The notes beneath the pieces are model-generated. The model saw only the letters and a program-made list of their open reading frames with translations, ran no database searches and had not been told where the DNA came from. Below, in pieces: positions 1-6,860 of a stretch of DNA of 9,187 nucleotides. Location of the stretch: contig JBGOUV010000279.1 of NCBI GenBank assembly GCA_041477815.1, positions 1-9,187 on the forward strand. The letters run 5' to 3'. Both the position numbers and the translations under genes were made by a program. This DNA is from JBGOUV01 sp041477815 (lineage in GTDB: Bacteria; Acidobacteriota; Terriglobia; Bryobacterales; JACQDG01). Position 1 is the stretch's first letter. Each line of letters begins with the position of its first letter.

Positions 1-751
1 CACGCTCTGGCCGCCGGGGCCCGAGGAGCAGAAGGTGTCGATGCGCAGGTCGTCGGAGTTGATCTCGATCTTGATATCGTCTTCGATCTCGGGATAGACG
101 AATACCGAGGCGAAGGAGGTATGACGCCGGGCCGCCTGATCGAACGGCGAGATGCGCACCAGGCGGTGCACGCCCACCTCCGACTGCAAGAGGCCGTAGG
201 CGTTCTCGCCTTCCACCTCGAAGGTCGCCGACTTGATCCCGGCCTCGTCCCCCGGCTGGGTATCGGTGATGGTCACCTTGAAACCCTCGCGCTCGGCCCA
301 GCGCAGGTACATGCGGAGGAGCATCTCGGCCCAGTCCATGGACTCGACGCCACCGGCGCCGGGATGCAGGGTGACGATGGCGTTGCGCCGGTCGTTGTCG
401 CCTCCCAGCAGGGTGGCGGTCTCGAGGGCGTCGGCCCGTCCGGCGAGATCCTTCATCTCCCGGCGCAGGTCGGCCTCCACGACCTCGCCCTCCCGGGCCA
501 GCTCGAACAGGGTCTCCAGGTCCGACACGCGACGCTCCAGCTCGTCGTCGGTACTCACCGACTCCTGGAGGCGTTTGCGCTCCTGCATCACCTTCTGGCT
601 CTTCTCGGGATCGTTCCAGAAGCCCGGCTCGGCGAGGCGCTTCTCGATGTCGGCTAATTGAGCGCGCTTGCGGGGAGTGTCAAAGATAGCTCCGGAGGTG
701 GTGAACCCTTTCCCGGAGCGTGATGAATTCGCGTTCAAGTTCTTCCAGCAT
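1..751 (-). CDS. prfB: Peptide chain release factor 2 (RF2), 3' end cut by window edge, programmed +1 frameshift
   Basis: RF2 recognises UGA and UAA stop codons in the ribosomal A site and triggers release of the peptide. The gene reads from ATG 751 for 23 codons (MLEELEREFITLRERVHHLRSYL... read as LRSYL before the stop), meets an in-frame TGA at 682-680, and continues in the +1 frame from GAC 681. The joined product has 250 residues inside the window. It shows the SPF tripeptide that reads UGA (residues about 201-203, ISPFDQAARR) and the GGQ catalytic loop (about 246-248, SSGPGGQS). E. coli RF2 has these at 205-207 and 250-252, so the fit is close. The last roughly 115 residues lie beyond base 1. 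The start overlaps the end of lnt by 17 nt, and an AAGGA-like ribosome site lies upstream. The SPF motif, rather than the PxT motif of RF1, settles the identity. Confidence 0.96.
679..693 (-). promoter_or_regulatory. prfB programmed +1 frameshift site (GGAG, TAT CTT TGA C)
   Basis: On the minus strand the sequence reads GGAGCTATCTTTGAC. The CTT at 685-683 is the slippery codon, TGA at 682-680 is the frame-0 stop, and the following C gives the poor stop context typical of this site. A Shine-Dalgarno-like GGAG (693-690) sits 4 nt before the CTT, close to the 3-nt spacing of the E. coli element. In the known mechanism, low RF2 levels make the ribosome pause at UGA and slip +1, so RF2 controls its own synthesis. 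The peptide across the join (LRSYL then DTPRKR) lines up with E. coli LRGYL-DYDAKK, which supports real recoding rather than a sequencing error. Confidence 0.95.
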
Positions 752-2225
752 GTTCTCGCTTCCTTGCCTGCCACAGGGCCGCCAGGCTGGCCGCTATCGT
801 CGTCCACCAGAACCAGTCGCCCCAGCGGGTGTAGACGGTCTGGCGCGTCACGTAGTCGAAGCCGGCGATCAGCATGTCCGGCTGGTCCGGCGGGATCGCC
901 GCCGTCATCCGCCCGGCCGGATCGATCACCCGGGTGAGGCCGGTGTTGGTGGCGCGCAACAGCCAGCGGGCGTTCTCCTGGGCCCGCGACCGCGCGATCA
1001 GCAGGTGCTGGTCGCGGGCGGCCGTCCGGCCGTACCACCCGTCGTTCGAAAGGTTCACCAGCACCTCGGCTCCACCGGCCACGAACTGCCGCACGCCGTT
1101 GCCGAACACCGACTCGTAGCAGATGAACGTCCCGATGGCGTGGCCGCCGGCCGGAGCGACCACTACCTTGTCGCCCGGCACAAAATCGCCGGCCTCGCTG
1201 GTGACCTTCTCGACCAAGCGCCCGAACGGCCAGGGCACAAACTCGCCGAAGGGCACCAGATGAATTTTATCATACCGGGCGATCTCCTCCCCGGCAGGTC
1301 CCAGCAGTACCGCTGAATTCAAAGGCTCCTTCCTGGCCCGGTCCCGAAACGCCACCGCTGAGAATAGCAGATAGGTTCCATGGGTCCGGGCCACCTGCTC
1401 GACCGCCTGACGAAACTCCGCGTCGTCGTAGAAGTAGGCCGGCGCCGGATTTTCGGGCCACAGGATCAGATCCGGCGTCCGGTTGGCGCCCGCCACCCGC
1501 CACCGCGTCAGGGGATTGGACGCGGACGCATCGGCGGCGTCGATGTTGGGCTGCACCAGCCAGGCCGTCCGCTGGCCCGGCGACGTCACCGGCAGCCGCG
1601 GCGCGAGATACAGCAACAACAGCGCCGCCAGCGGCGCCAGATGCCACCGGGGCCGCCGCCGCAGGGCTAACGCCACCCCTGTATTCATCATCATCAATAC
1701 AAACGACATTCCCAGGACGCCGGTGAGCGGGGCGAGACGGGCCACTAGCGACAGGTCCACCGCCGCGTGTCCCAGCATCAGCCAGGTGAATCCGGCGTAG
1801 GGATGTGTCCCTTCGAGGGCCGTCCACAAGGCCGCCACCGCCGGAATCGCCCACCACCGGGCCAGCAGCGGTCCGGCCAGGCAGGCAAATACGCCGAGGT
1901 GCAACGCCTTGACCAGAAAGAACCCCACCAACAGCGCCGCCGCCCCCGCTGCCGGCACGTGCCCGTATTCGTGCATCACCCCGTAGATCCAGTAACAGGC
2001 GCCGCCCCAGTAGACGCACCCCGCCAGATGTCCCAGCCAAAACCGCCGGCCGGCCGTCTCTCCGTGGAGCGCCAGCAGCAGCGGCACGAGCGCCACCGGG
2101 GCCATCCAGTTCCATCCGAAGCGCGGGAAGACCAGCACCAACAGCGTTCCAGAGGCCACGGCCAGCGGGGCCTCAGTGGCCAGTGGCCAGTGGCCAGTGG
2201 CCAGTGGTGAGCTGCGGATCTTCAC
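735..2225 (-). CDS. lnt: Apolipoprotein N-acyltransferase
   Basis: Lnt is an inner-membrane enzyme that adds the third acyl chain, taken from a phospholipid, to the N-terminal cysteine of apolipoproteins. The 496-residue ORF has several hydrophobic segments in residues about 21-210, then a nitrilase-fold domain. The expected catalytic Glu-Lys-Cys triad is visible as E258 (LILWPENPAP), K320 (RYDKIHLVPFGEFVP) and C369 (GTFICYESVF). The SNDGWYG motif (393-399) and the ATNTG segment (425-429) are also present, and a last membrane helix lies near 470-485. The GTG start at 2225 lies inside a tandem repeat, so residues 1-20 are repeat-encoded. A GTG at 2159 (residue 23) would start just before the first conserved helix and may be the true start. 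Neither start has a clear ribosome site. The 3' end overlaps prfB by 17 nt, which suggests coupled translation. Confidence 0.93.
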   Translation of the reverse strand: MKIRSSPLATGHWPLATEAPLAVASGTLLVLVFPRFGWNWMAPVALVPLLLALHGETAGRRFWLGHLAGCVYWGGACYWIYGVMHEYGHVPAAGAAALLVGFFLVKALHLGVFACLAGPLLARWWAIPAVAALWTALEGTHPYAGFTWLMLGHAAVDLSLVARLAPLTGVLGMSFVLMMMNTGVALALRRRPRWHLAPLAALLLLYLAPRLPVTSPGQRTAWLVQPNIDAADASASNPLTRWRVAGANRTPDLILWPENPAPAYFYDDAEFRQAVEQVARTHGTYLLFSAVAFRDRARKEPLNSAVLLGPAGEEIARYDKIHLVPFGEFVPWPFGRLVEKVTSEAGDFVPGDKVVVAPAGGHAIGTFICYESVFGNGVRQFVAGGAEVLVNLSNDGWYGRTAARDQHLLIARSRAQENARWLLRATNTGLTRVIDPAGRMTAAIPPDQPDMLIAGFDYVTRQTVYTRWGDWFWWTTIAASLAALWQARKREHAGRT

Positions 2226-2347
2226 GTCAGTGGCCGGTGGCCGGTGGCGAGTGGTGAGCTCCGGATCTTCACGTCGGTGTCCGGTGGCCAGTGGCCGGTG
2301 GTGAGCTCCGGATCTTCACGTCAGTGGCCAGTGTCCAGTTCCGAGCT
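2173..2347. repeat. Nested tandem repeat: about 47-bp units built partly from a 7-bp repeat
   Basis: On the plus strand, units begin TCAGTGGCC and end CCGGATCTTCACG or a close variant. They lie at 2173-2226 (54 bp), 2227-2273 (47 bp), 2274-2320 (47 bp) and 2321-about 2347 (partial). The first is longer by one extra heptamer. Inside each unit is a run of the heptamer CAGTGGC and variants such as CGGTGGC, clearest at 2174-2207. The array separates lipA from lnt. It supplies the lipA stop codon and the annotated lnt GTG start, which fall in matching places of different units. There are no unique spacers, so it is not a CRISPR array. Confidence 0.9.
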
Positions 2348-3206
2348 CTTCCGCCATGTACGAGCTGCGGACCAGCGGGCCACTGAACACCTGGCGGAAG
2401 CCCAGAGCGAGGCCGATTTGGCGGTAGCGGTCGAAGGTCTCGGGAGGCAGGTACTGCTCGACCGGCAGATGGCGCCGCGTGGGCTGCAGGTATTGCCCGA
2501 TGGTGGCGACGTCCACTCCGGCGGCGCGCAGATCGTGGAGCAAGCGGCCGACTTCCTCGGCGGTCTCCCCGAGTCCTGCCATGAAGCCGCTCTTGGTCAG
2601 AACGCCCGGAGAGTGGCGGCGGGCGAACCGCAGTACCTCTAACGACTGCTCATAGCGGGCCTGGGGCCGGACCCGCCGGTAAAGCCGGGCGACGGTCTCC
2701 ATATTGTGGTTGAAGACGTCCGGGCCGGCGTCGAGGACGCGGGCGACGGCGTCCCGGTCGCCGCAGAAATCCGGGGTAAGGACTTCCACCCGCGCCTCGG
2801 GCAGGGCCCGCTTCACGGCCCGGACGGTGGCCGCCCAGTGGGCCGCTCCGCCGTCTTCGAGCTCGTCCCGATTGACGCTGGTGATGACCACGTAGCGCAA
2901 CCGCATTTCGGCCGCCAGGCGGGCTACGTTTTCGGGCTCCTCGGGGTCGAGCGCCTCCGGCCGGCCGCGGGGGACCGCGCAGAATCCGCAGGTCCGCGTA
3001 CAGACGTTGCCCAGGATCATGAACGTCGCCGTCCCCCGGTGGAAGCATTCGTGGATGTTGGGGCAGCGCGCCGACTCGCAGACGGTGTGCAGTCCCAAGC
3101 GCCGGAGGCCGCGCTTTAGATGGTGCAGGGAGTCATGGTGCGTTCGGGGGCGGCGGGCCCACTGGGGCAGGCGCGGGCGGGGGGTTTCGATCTGAACCAG
3201 CTCCAT
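2316..3206 (-). CDS. lipA: Lipoyl synthase (radical SAM)
   Basis: LipA inserts two sulfur atoms at C6 and C8 of protein-bound octanoyl groups to make lipoyl cofactors for pyruvate and 2-oxoglutarate dehydrogenases and the glycine cleavage system. The 296-residue product has both iron-sulfur sites of the family. The auxiliary cluster motif C-x4-C-x5-C is at C43, C48 and C54 (CESARCPNIHEC), and the radical SAM C-x3-C-x2-C is at C69, C73 and C76 (CTRTCGFC). The C-terminal RSSY motif (280-283) supplies the serine ligand of the auxiliary cluster. The ATG is 3 nt after the SPOR gene stop codon, so the two are probably co-transcribed. The last eight residues (GTGHWPLT) are encoded by the tandem repeat that follows and are not typical of LipA. 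No lipB is in view. Confidence 0.96.
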   Translation of the reverse strand: MELVQIETPRPRLPQWARRPRTHHDSLHHLKRGLRRLGLHTVCESARCPNIHECFHRGTATFMILGNVCTRTCGFCAVPRGRPEALDPEEPENVARLAAEMRLRYVVITSVNRDELEDGGAAHWAATVRAVKRALPEARVEVLTPDFCGDRDAVARVLDAGPDVFNHNMETVARLYRRVRPQARYEQSLEVLRFARRHSPGVLTKSGFMAGLGETAEEVGRLLHDLRAAGVDVATIGQYLQPTRRHLPVEQYLPPETFDRYRQIGLALGFRQVFSGPLVRSSYMAEELGTGHWPLT

Positions 3207-3209
3207 GCG

Positions 3210-3776
3210 TCAGGGTTTCTTGAGGATGGATTTGTAGCCGTCCTTCTCGAGCTTCGCCTTCATGTCGAGGGCGGCGCGATCGGTGGGGAACGGTCCTACG
3301 ATGACGCGGTGCCAGCCGTCGCGCGTCTGGGAATTGAGCTGTACCGCGTACCCCTTCTTACGGAGCGACTCCACCAGCGCCTCGGCGTCCTCCTTCACCC
3401 GCACCGCCGCCAACTGCAGGTGGATGTCGCGAACCACCAGCGGAGCGGGCGTTTCGGTCTTTTCGGCCGCCTTCGGCGGCGGCGGGGGGGGCTCGAACTT
3501 CACCACCGGCTCGGTCTGGGCGGCTTCCACCGGTCTCGGCGGGGCCGGGGTCGCGGTCGCCGGCGGCGGTGCGGGCGACGGTCGCGTCTCGGCAGGCGGG
3601 ACCGGCTCGGGTGCGGACGGTTGCGCGGCCAGGGTCTGGCCGGGTCCTACACTCTTCCCCACCATGAACCCGAGCGAAAAGAACACCCCGAAGAGCACCA
3701 CTACCAGGAAGAACATGCTCAACAACTGCTTGTTCCCCAGAATCATCTCGAATTCGCCTTCGTTGTTTCGAGCCAT
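3210..3776 (-). CDS. SPOR-domain membrane protein
   Basis: The product is a bitopic inner-membrane protein expected to bind denuded peptidoglycan glycan strands in the periplasm through its SPOR domain. From the chosen ATG at 3776 it has 188 residues: a short cytoplasmic head, one membrane helix at about 18-39 (LLSMFFLVVVLFGVFFSLGF), a long Pro/Ala/Glu-rich linker at about 45-112 that includes a run of six prolines, and a SPOR fold at about 116-186 (IHLQLAAV..., RVIVGPF..., DGYKSILKK). The open frame extends upstream to an ATG at 3830, but those 18 extra residues fall in the inverted-repeat element and look non-coding. No strong ribosome site is seen. Similar proteins include FtsN, DamX and DedD types, but the sequence does not decide between them. 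Confidence 0.87.
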   Translation of the reverse strand: MARNNEGEFEMILGNKQLLSMFFLVVVLFGVFFSLGFMVGKSVGPGQTLAAQPSAPEPVPPAETRPSPAPPPATATPAPPRPVEAAQTEPVVKFEPPPPPPKAAEKTETPAPLVVRDIHLQLAAVRVKEDAEALVESLRKKGYAVQLNSQTRDGWHRVIVGPFPTDRAALDMKAKLEKDGYKSILKKP

Positions 3777-3809
3777 AGGCTTTTGCTCAGCAGCCGCTCC
3801 CCTGTCACC

Positions 3810-3889
3810 GTGGGGCGGCCCCCCTGGCATTCCAGTGGAGGCGCCAAGCCGGCCAGGGGGGCGGCTGCGGCCCAGGGGGGCCGCCCCAC
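3810..3889. repeat. GC-rich inverted-repeat element, perfect 18-bp arms
   Basis: GTGGGGCGGCCCCCCTGG at 3810-3827 is the exact reverse complement of 3872-3889, with 44 bp between the arms. A third, imperfect copy of the CCAGGGGGGC motif lies at 3853-3862. It occupies most of the 132-bp gap between the slipin and SPOR genes. It could be a dispersed REP/MITE-like element, or an RNA hairpin that dampens or protects the operon transcript. There is no trailing T-run on the minus strand to make it a standard terminator. Confidence 0.8.
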
Positions 3890-3908
3890 AGTTTCATCTA
3901 GAACTCTC

Positions 3909-4673
3909 TTACGGTCGCGGTACCGTCATGTTCTCCAGGACCTTGAACAAATCGATGGGGACCGGGAACACGATGGTCGTGTTCTTCTCGACTCCCAGTT
4001 CGGTCAGGGTCTGTAAATAACGTAGTGTAATCGAAGAGGGCTGCTTCGTCAGCACCTCGGCGGCCTGAGCGAGTTGTTTGGAGGCCTGGAACTCGCCGTC
4101 GGCGTGGATGATCTTGGCCCGTTTCTCGCGCTCCGCCTCAGCCTGCTTGGCGATGGCCCGGATCATCTCCGGCGGCAGCTCCACCTGTTTGATCTCCACC
4201 ATCGTTACCTTGATCCCCCAGGGATCGGTGTGCTCGTCCAGGATCCCCTGGAGGTGCTTGTTCAGGCGCTCGCGGGCGCCCAGCAGGCTGTCCAGGTCCA
4301 CCTCGCCCAGCACCGACCGCAGCGTGGTCTGCGCTTTCTGCGACGTGGCGTACAGGTAGTTGGCCACCTCCACCACCGCTTTGGTCGGGTTCACGACGCG
4401 GAAGAAGATTACGGCGTTGACCTTCACGGTCACGTTGTCCTGGGTGACGATGTCCTGCGGCGGCACCTCCATAGTTTCGGTCCGCAGGGAGATCCGCACC
4501 ATGCGGTCGATCGGCGAGAAGACCAGAATCAGCCCCGGACCCTTGGGCTCCGGCAACAGGCGCCCCAGCCGGAAGATGACTCCCCGCTCGTACTCGGCCA
4601 GGATCTTGATCGAGCTCAACAGGTATAGCAGAATCACTATTACCACAATATAGAGAGGATTCAGTTCTAGCAC
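3909..4673 (-). CDS. Slipin / stomatin-like SPFH-domain protein
   Basis: This 254-residue protein has an N-terminal membrane hairpin or helix (about 6-22, YIVVIVILLYLLSS) followed by an SPFH (Band 7) domain: ILAEYERGVIFRLGR, SPIDRMVRISLRTETMEVPPQDIVTQDNVTV and NYLYATSQKAQTTLRSVLGEVDLD. A charged helical stretch follows (AKQAEAEREKRAKIIHADGE), as in prokaryotic slipins. Such proteins form oligomeric membrane scaffolds and are typically encoded next to NfeD, whose protease domain cleaves the slipin C-terminus in the Pyrococcus pair. I chose the GTG at 4673 because AAGGA lies 6-7 nt before it and the start then overlaps the nfeD stop codon by 7 nt. The open frame reaches back to 4793 but the extra residues overlap nfeD and look out of frame. 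Confidence 0.92.
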   Translation of the reverse strand: MLELNPLYIVVIVILLYLLSSIKILAEYERGVIFRLGRLLPEPKGPGLILVFSPIDRMVRISLRTETMEVPPQDIVTQDNVTVKVNAVIFFRVVNPTKAVVEVANYLYATSQKAQTTLRSVLGEVDLDSLLGARERLNKHLQGILDEHTDPWGIKVTMVEIKQVELPPEMIRAIAKQAEAEREKRAKIIHADGEFQASKQLAQAAEVLTKQPSSITLRYLQTLTELGVEKNTTIVFPVPIDLFKVLENMTVPRP

Positions 4674-6004
4674 GGCGATTCCTTTCCGGTGATTTCTTCG
4701 GCGGGGACCACCCGCAGTTTGAGCCCGTCCACTCCCACCACTTTCACCCTCGCTCCCAGCGGCAGGGGCGCGCTGGACACAGCGTTCCACCACTCGCCGT
4801 GAACGAAGACCTGGCCGTCGGGGGCCAGCGCGGTCTTGGCCACGCCGATCTCGTCCAGCATCCCCGTGGTCCCGGTGGTGACCTTGAGGGCTCGCGCCCG
4901 GATCACCAGTTGCAGCAGAAAGATGGTGATCAGGGCGAAGGGCAGCGTCACCGCCACCGCCGTCGACAACCGAATCTTCAGCTCCGGCACCGACGTATCG
5001 ATCAGGATCAGGGCTCCCAGGACCATGGCCACCGAGCCCCCCATCCCCAGGATCCCGTGCGAGGCGATCTTAGCCTCCAGGACGAACAGGATCATTCCCA
5101 GCAGCAGCAGCGCCGCCCCGGCGAACCGGATCGGCAGCAGGGTCAGGGCCATCAGGGCCAGAATGACCAGGATTCCCCCGGCTACCCCCGGCAGGATGAG
5201 TCCCGGATGGGTGAACTCCAGGTAGACCCCCAGCACCCCCAGGATTAACAGGATGAACGCCAGGTTGGGATCGATCAGGGGCATCAGGACCCGCTGGCGG
5301 AGGCTCAGTTGGTAGCCCACGATGGTGGCGCCGGCCAGATGCAGCCTCTGCCGCCGCCCGTCGAAGCGGGTAATCTCCCGTCCGTCGAGGGTGGCCAGGA
5401 GGGTCTTCTCATCCGGGGCTATCAGGTCGATGAGGTGGTTGTCCAGGGCCTCCTTCTCGGTGAAGGCCTTGCTCTCCCGCACGGCCAGCTCGGCCATGGC
5501 GCTGTTGCGGCCGCGCTTCTCGGCCAGCGCCCGGATGGAGGCGGCGGCGTCGTTCTCGATCTTCTGTTTCATCACGGCATCGAGCTGCCCGCCCCCCAGC
5601 AGCACCGGATGCGCCGCCCCGGTGTTGGTGGCGGGGGCCATGGCCGCGATGTCGGCCGCTTCCAGGATCATGAATCCGGCCGAGGCCGCGCGGCCGCCGC
5701 TGGGAGCTACATAAGTAATGACCGGCGCGGGCGAGGCCACGATCTTCTGGATGATCTCCTGCATGGCCGTCATCAGCCCGCCGGGGGTGTTCAGGCGGAT
5801 GAGAACCGCCTCTACCCCCTCGCGGGAGGCCTGCTCGAGGCCGCGGGCGATTACCTCCGTGGTTACCGGGTGAATCACCTGGTCGACGTCGATGCGCAGG
5901 ACGCGGGGTCCGGCGGCGACGCCGGAGAAAAGGCCGAAAAATGCAAAAGCCGCCCCTATTTGGGCGGCCCATCTGTTCCGCGAGTGGGAGGTATCCGCTC
6001 TCAC
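4667..6004 (-). CDS. NfeD-type membrane serine protease (ClpP-class, long form)
   Basis: Long NfeD proteins join an extracytoplasmic ClpP-like protease domain to a membrane bundle and a soluble OB-fold, and work with a slipin partner. From GTG 6004 the product has 445 residues: a signal or anchor helix (about 13-32), the protease domain (about 34-225), around five membrane helices (about 246-370) and an OB-fold (about 375-436, GMLDEIGVAKTAL..., VHGEWWNAVS). The likely nucleophile is S108 in RAASAGF and the likely general base is K148 in KQKIENDAA. Their spacing is close to S97/K138 of PH1510 from Pyrococcus. The TPGG turn (73-76) is also present. The open frame continues to an ATG at 6124, but that lies upstream of the promoter -10 box and inside the transposase remnant, so I reject it. 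The ribosome site at the GTG is weak. Confidence 0.9.
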   Translation of the reverse strand: MRADTSHSRNRWAAQIGAAFAFFGLFSGVAAGPRVLRIDVDQVIHPVTTEVIARGLEQASREGVEAVLIRLNTPGGLMTAMQEIIQKIVASPAPVITYVAPSGGRAASAGFMILEAADIAAMAPATNTGAAHPVLLGGGQLDAVMKQKIENDAAASIRALAEKRGRNSAMAELAVRESKAFTEKEALDNHLIDLIAPDEKTLLATLDGREITRFDGRRQRLHLAGATIVGYQLSLRQRVLMPLIDPNLAFILLILGVLGVYLEFTHPGLILPGVAGGILVILALMALTLLPIRFAGAALLLLGMILFVLEAKIASHGILGMGGSVAMVLGALILIDTSVPELKIRLSTAVAVTLPFALITIFLLQLVIRARALKVTTGTTGMLDEIGVAKTALAPDGQVFVHGEWWNAVSSAPLPLGARVKVVGVDGLKLRVVPAEEITGKESPC

Positions 6005-6028
6005 GGTATTTTGTTCTCGGCTGCATTG

Positions 6029-6037
6029 ATTATAACA
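6029..6037 (-). promoter_or_regulatory. Extended -10 promoter of the nfeD operon
   Basis: The minus strand reads TGTTATAAT, a perfect TATAAT (6034-6029) with the TGn extension. No good TTGACA box lies 16-18 bp upstream, which is common for extended -10 promoters. The start of transcription would be near 6022, giving an untranslated leader of only about 17 nt before GTG 6004. It is the only strong promoter seen ahead of the six-gene run. Confidence 0.65.
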
Positions 6038-6068
6038 CACCGAAGCCGTGACCGTCCGGAGGGGTGCT

Positions 6069-6544
6069 TTAGCGTGGAGGTGCCTCCGTAGGGGCTTCAA
6101 TGTTGAGCCGGTCCCGCTTGCCAAGGCGCCAGGTTACCACCAGCTTCGAGGTCCGCTCTAGGGGGATGAAGGTGCATGCGTCGCGAAACTGCCAGCCCGG
6201 GTGGTGCGGCCTGAGGTTCTTTTGCTTGCAGCCGACATAGCTCCAAATTTCGTCCACCTCCAGGTCCTCGACCGGAACGCTACGCATCTTCTCGGTCAGC
6301 AGCCGTTCGGATGCCTCACCAGCCAGCTTCAGAATGTTGAGCACAATCCGCTTCTCAACCCCGCACAGACGGCCCGTGGAGCGCACAGAATTGCCTTCCA
6401 CCAGCACTTGAAAATCAGGGCCAAAGGGCTTCTGATGCGGCTCAGAGAACCGCTTGCGCGTATGGAGCATTTGAACCGCTGGACCTTGTTCGGCCCGTAA
6501 GAGCCGGCCTTGACCATCTCGGTATAGCAGTTGTGGCACGTCAT
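6069..6544 (-). pseudogene. Decayed IS1-family-like transposase
   Basis: The remnant begins at ATG 6544 with an InsA-like zinc ribbon (MTCHNCYTEMVKAGSYGPNKVQRFKC) and continues in another frame as KRFSEPHQKPFGPDF, VEGNSVRSTGRLCGVEKR, VDEIWSYVGCKQK and FIPLERTSKLVVTWRLGKRD. These fit the helix-turn-helix and the start of the DDE domain of IS1-like transposases. Lesions seen: one base is missing near 6450, breaking the frame between the two halves; the second CxxC has lost a cysteine (CSIR instead of CxxC); and the protein stops soon after LGKRD, lacking the rest of the DDE domain. From memory of the family, about ten residues also seem missing between KPFGPDF and VEGNSVR. It is surely inactive. 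It abuts the nfeD promoter region. Confidence 0.8.
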
Positions 6545-6581
6545 TTTGACTCTTGCTTTCTTCGGGAGGCTGAGCCAAAAT

Positions 6582-6605
6582 GGCAGCGGGTATGACAACC
6601 CTGCC
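6582..6605. repeat. Imperfect palindrome upstream of the transposase remnant, possible IS end
   Basis: GGCAGCGGGTATGACAACCCTGCC pairs as GGCAG/CTGCC and GGGT/ACCC with one unpaired base in one arm and a central ATGACA-like loop. It lies 38 bp before the transposase ATG, where the terminal inverted repeat of an IS would be expected. The partner end was not found, consistent with truncation. It could also be a chance hairpin. Confidence 0.3.
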
Positions 6606-6666
6606 TTTGGCCTCGGCCCTAGGTAGGCCCTGCCGGTGGTTCCAGCCATCGGCGGAGCAATTTCGT

Positions 6667-6742
6667 TGGCGGGCCTAGCGGGACTCCAACCCGCGACCAA
6701 CCGCTTAGTAGCTGGTCGCTCTGTGCGCTGGGCTATAGGCCC
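6667..6742 (-). pseudogene. tRNA-like sequence with encoded CCA, probable tRNA pseudogene (anticodon ACT)
   Basis: The minus strand folds as a 76-nt cloverleaf. The acceptor stem GGGCCTA/TAGGCCC pairs over 7 bp, followed by discriminator G and CCA (6669-6667). The T stem GCGGG/CCCGC is perfect, the variable loop is 5 nt, and the anticodon loop is CTACTAA with U33 in place. Defects: C12-A23 in the D stem, GC instead of GG in the D loop, two broken pairs in the anticodon stem (ACCAG against GCGGT), and TTGGAGT in place of the nearly invariant TTCGANT in the T loop. The anticodon position reads ACT, which would match Ser AGU, but the molecule lacks the long variable arm of tRNA-Ser. I read it as a decayed or non-canonical tRNA. 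The rest of the 6545-6886 gap holds no gene I can support. Confidence 0.6.
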
Positions 6743-6817
6743 GCAGGACACCAGGGCCAGCAGTCCCAATCTGGTACTTCTGGTCTGTTTTCCCTTTATT
6801 TTGTGCATGATAGATAG

Positions 6818-6835
6818 TATAATCAACTTATTATA
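6818..6835. promoter_or_regulatory. AT-rich inverted repeat, possible operator
   Basis: TATAATCAACTTATTATA has perfect 6-bp arms around a 6-bp spacer. It lies about 30 bp upstream of the toxin promoter -10 box in the most AT-rich stretch of the window. An XRE antitoxin usually represses its own promoter through such a repeat. Either arm could instead serve as a -10 box for divergent transcription. Confidence 0.3.
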
Positions 6836-6860
6836 TTTCCGTCAAGGGGAATCTGCTTGC

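Noticed and set aside
1270..2115. Long minus-strand ORF within lnt in another frame
   Set aside because: It is a high-GC shadow of lnt with low-complexity Gly/Arg/Ala composition and no family signature.
2173..2347. Direct repeats that might be a CRISPR array
   Set aside because: The units are contiguous and nearly identical throughout, with internal heptamers and no unique spacers.
3120..4016. Plus-strand ORF across lipA, the SPOR gene and the slipin
   Set aside because: It is antisense to three genes with clear motifs and has arginine- and glycine-rich repeats typical of high-GC shadow frames.
6440..6475. Programmed -1 frameshift like that of IS1 insA-insB
   Set aside because: There is no A-rich slippery run at the junction, a zinc-ligand cysteine is also lost and the DDE domain is truncated, so simple decay explains it better.
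6329..6826. Minus-strand ORF of 165 codons
   Set aside because: It is a chance joining of the tRNA-like sequence and the out-of-frame start of the transposase remnant.
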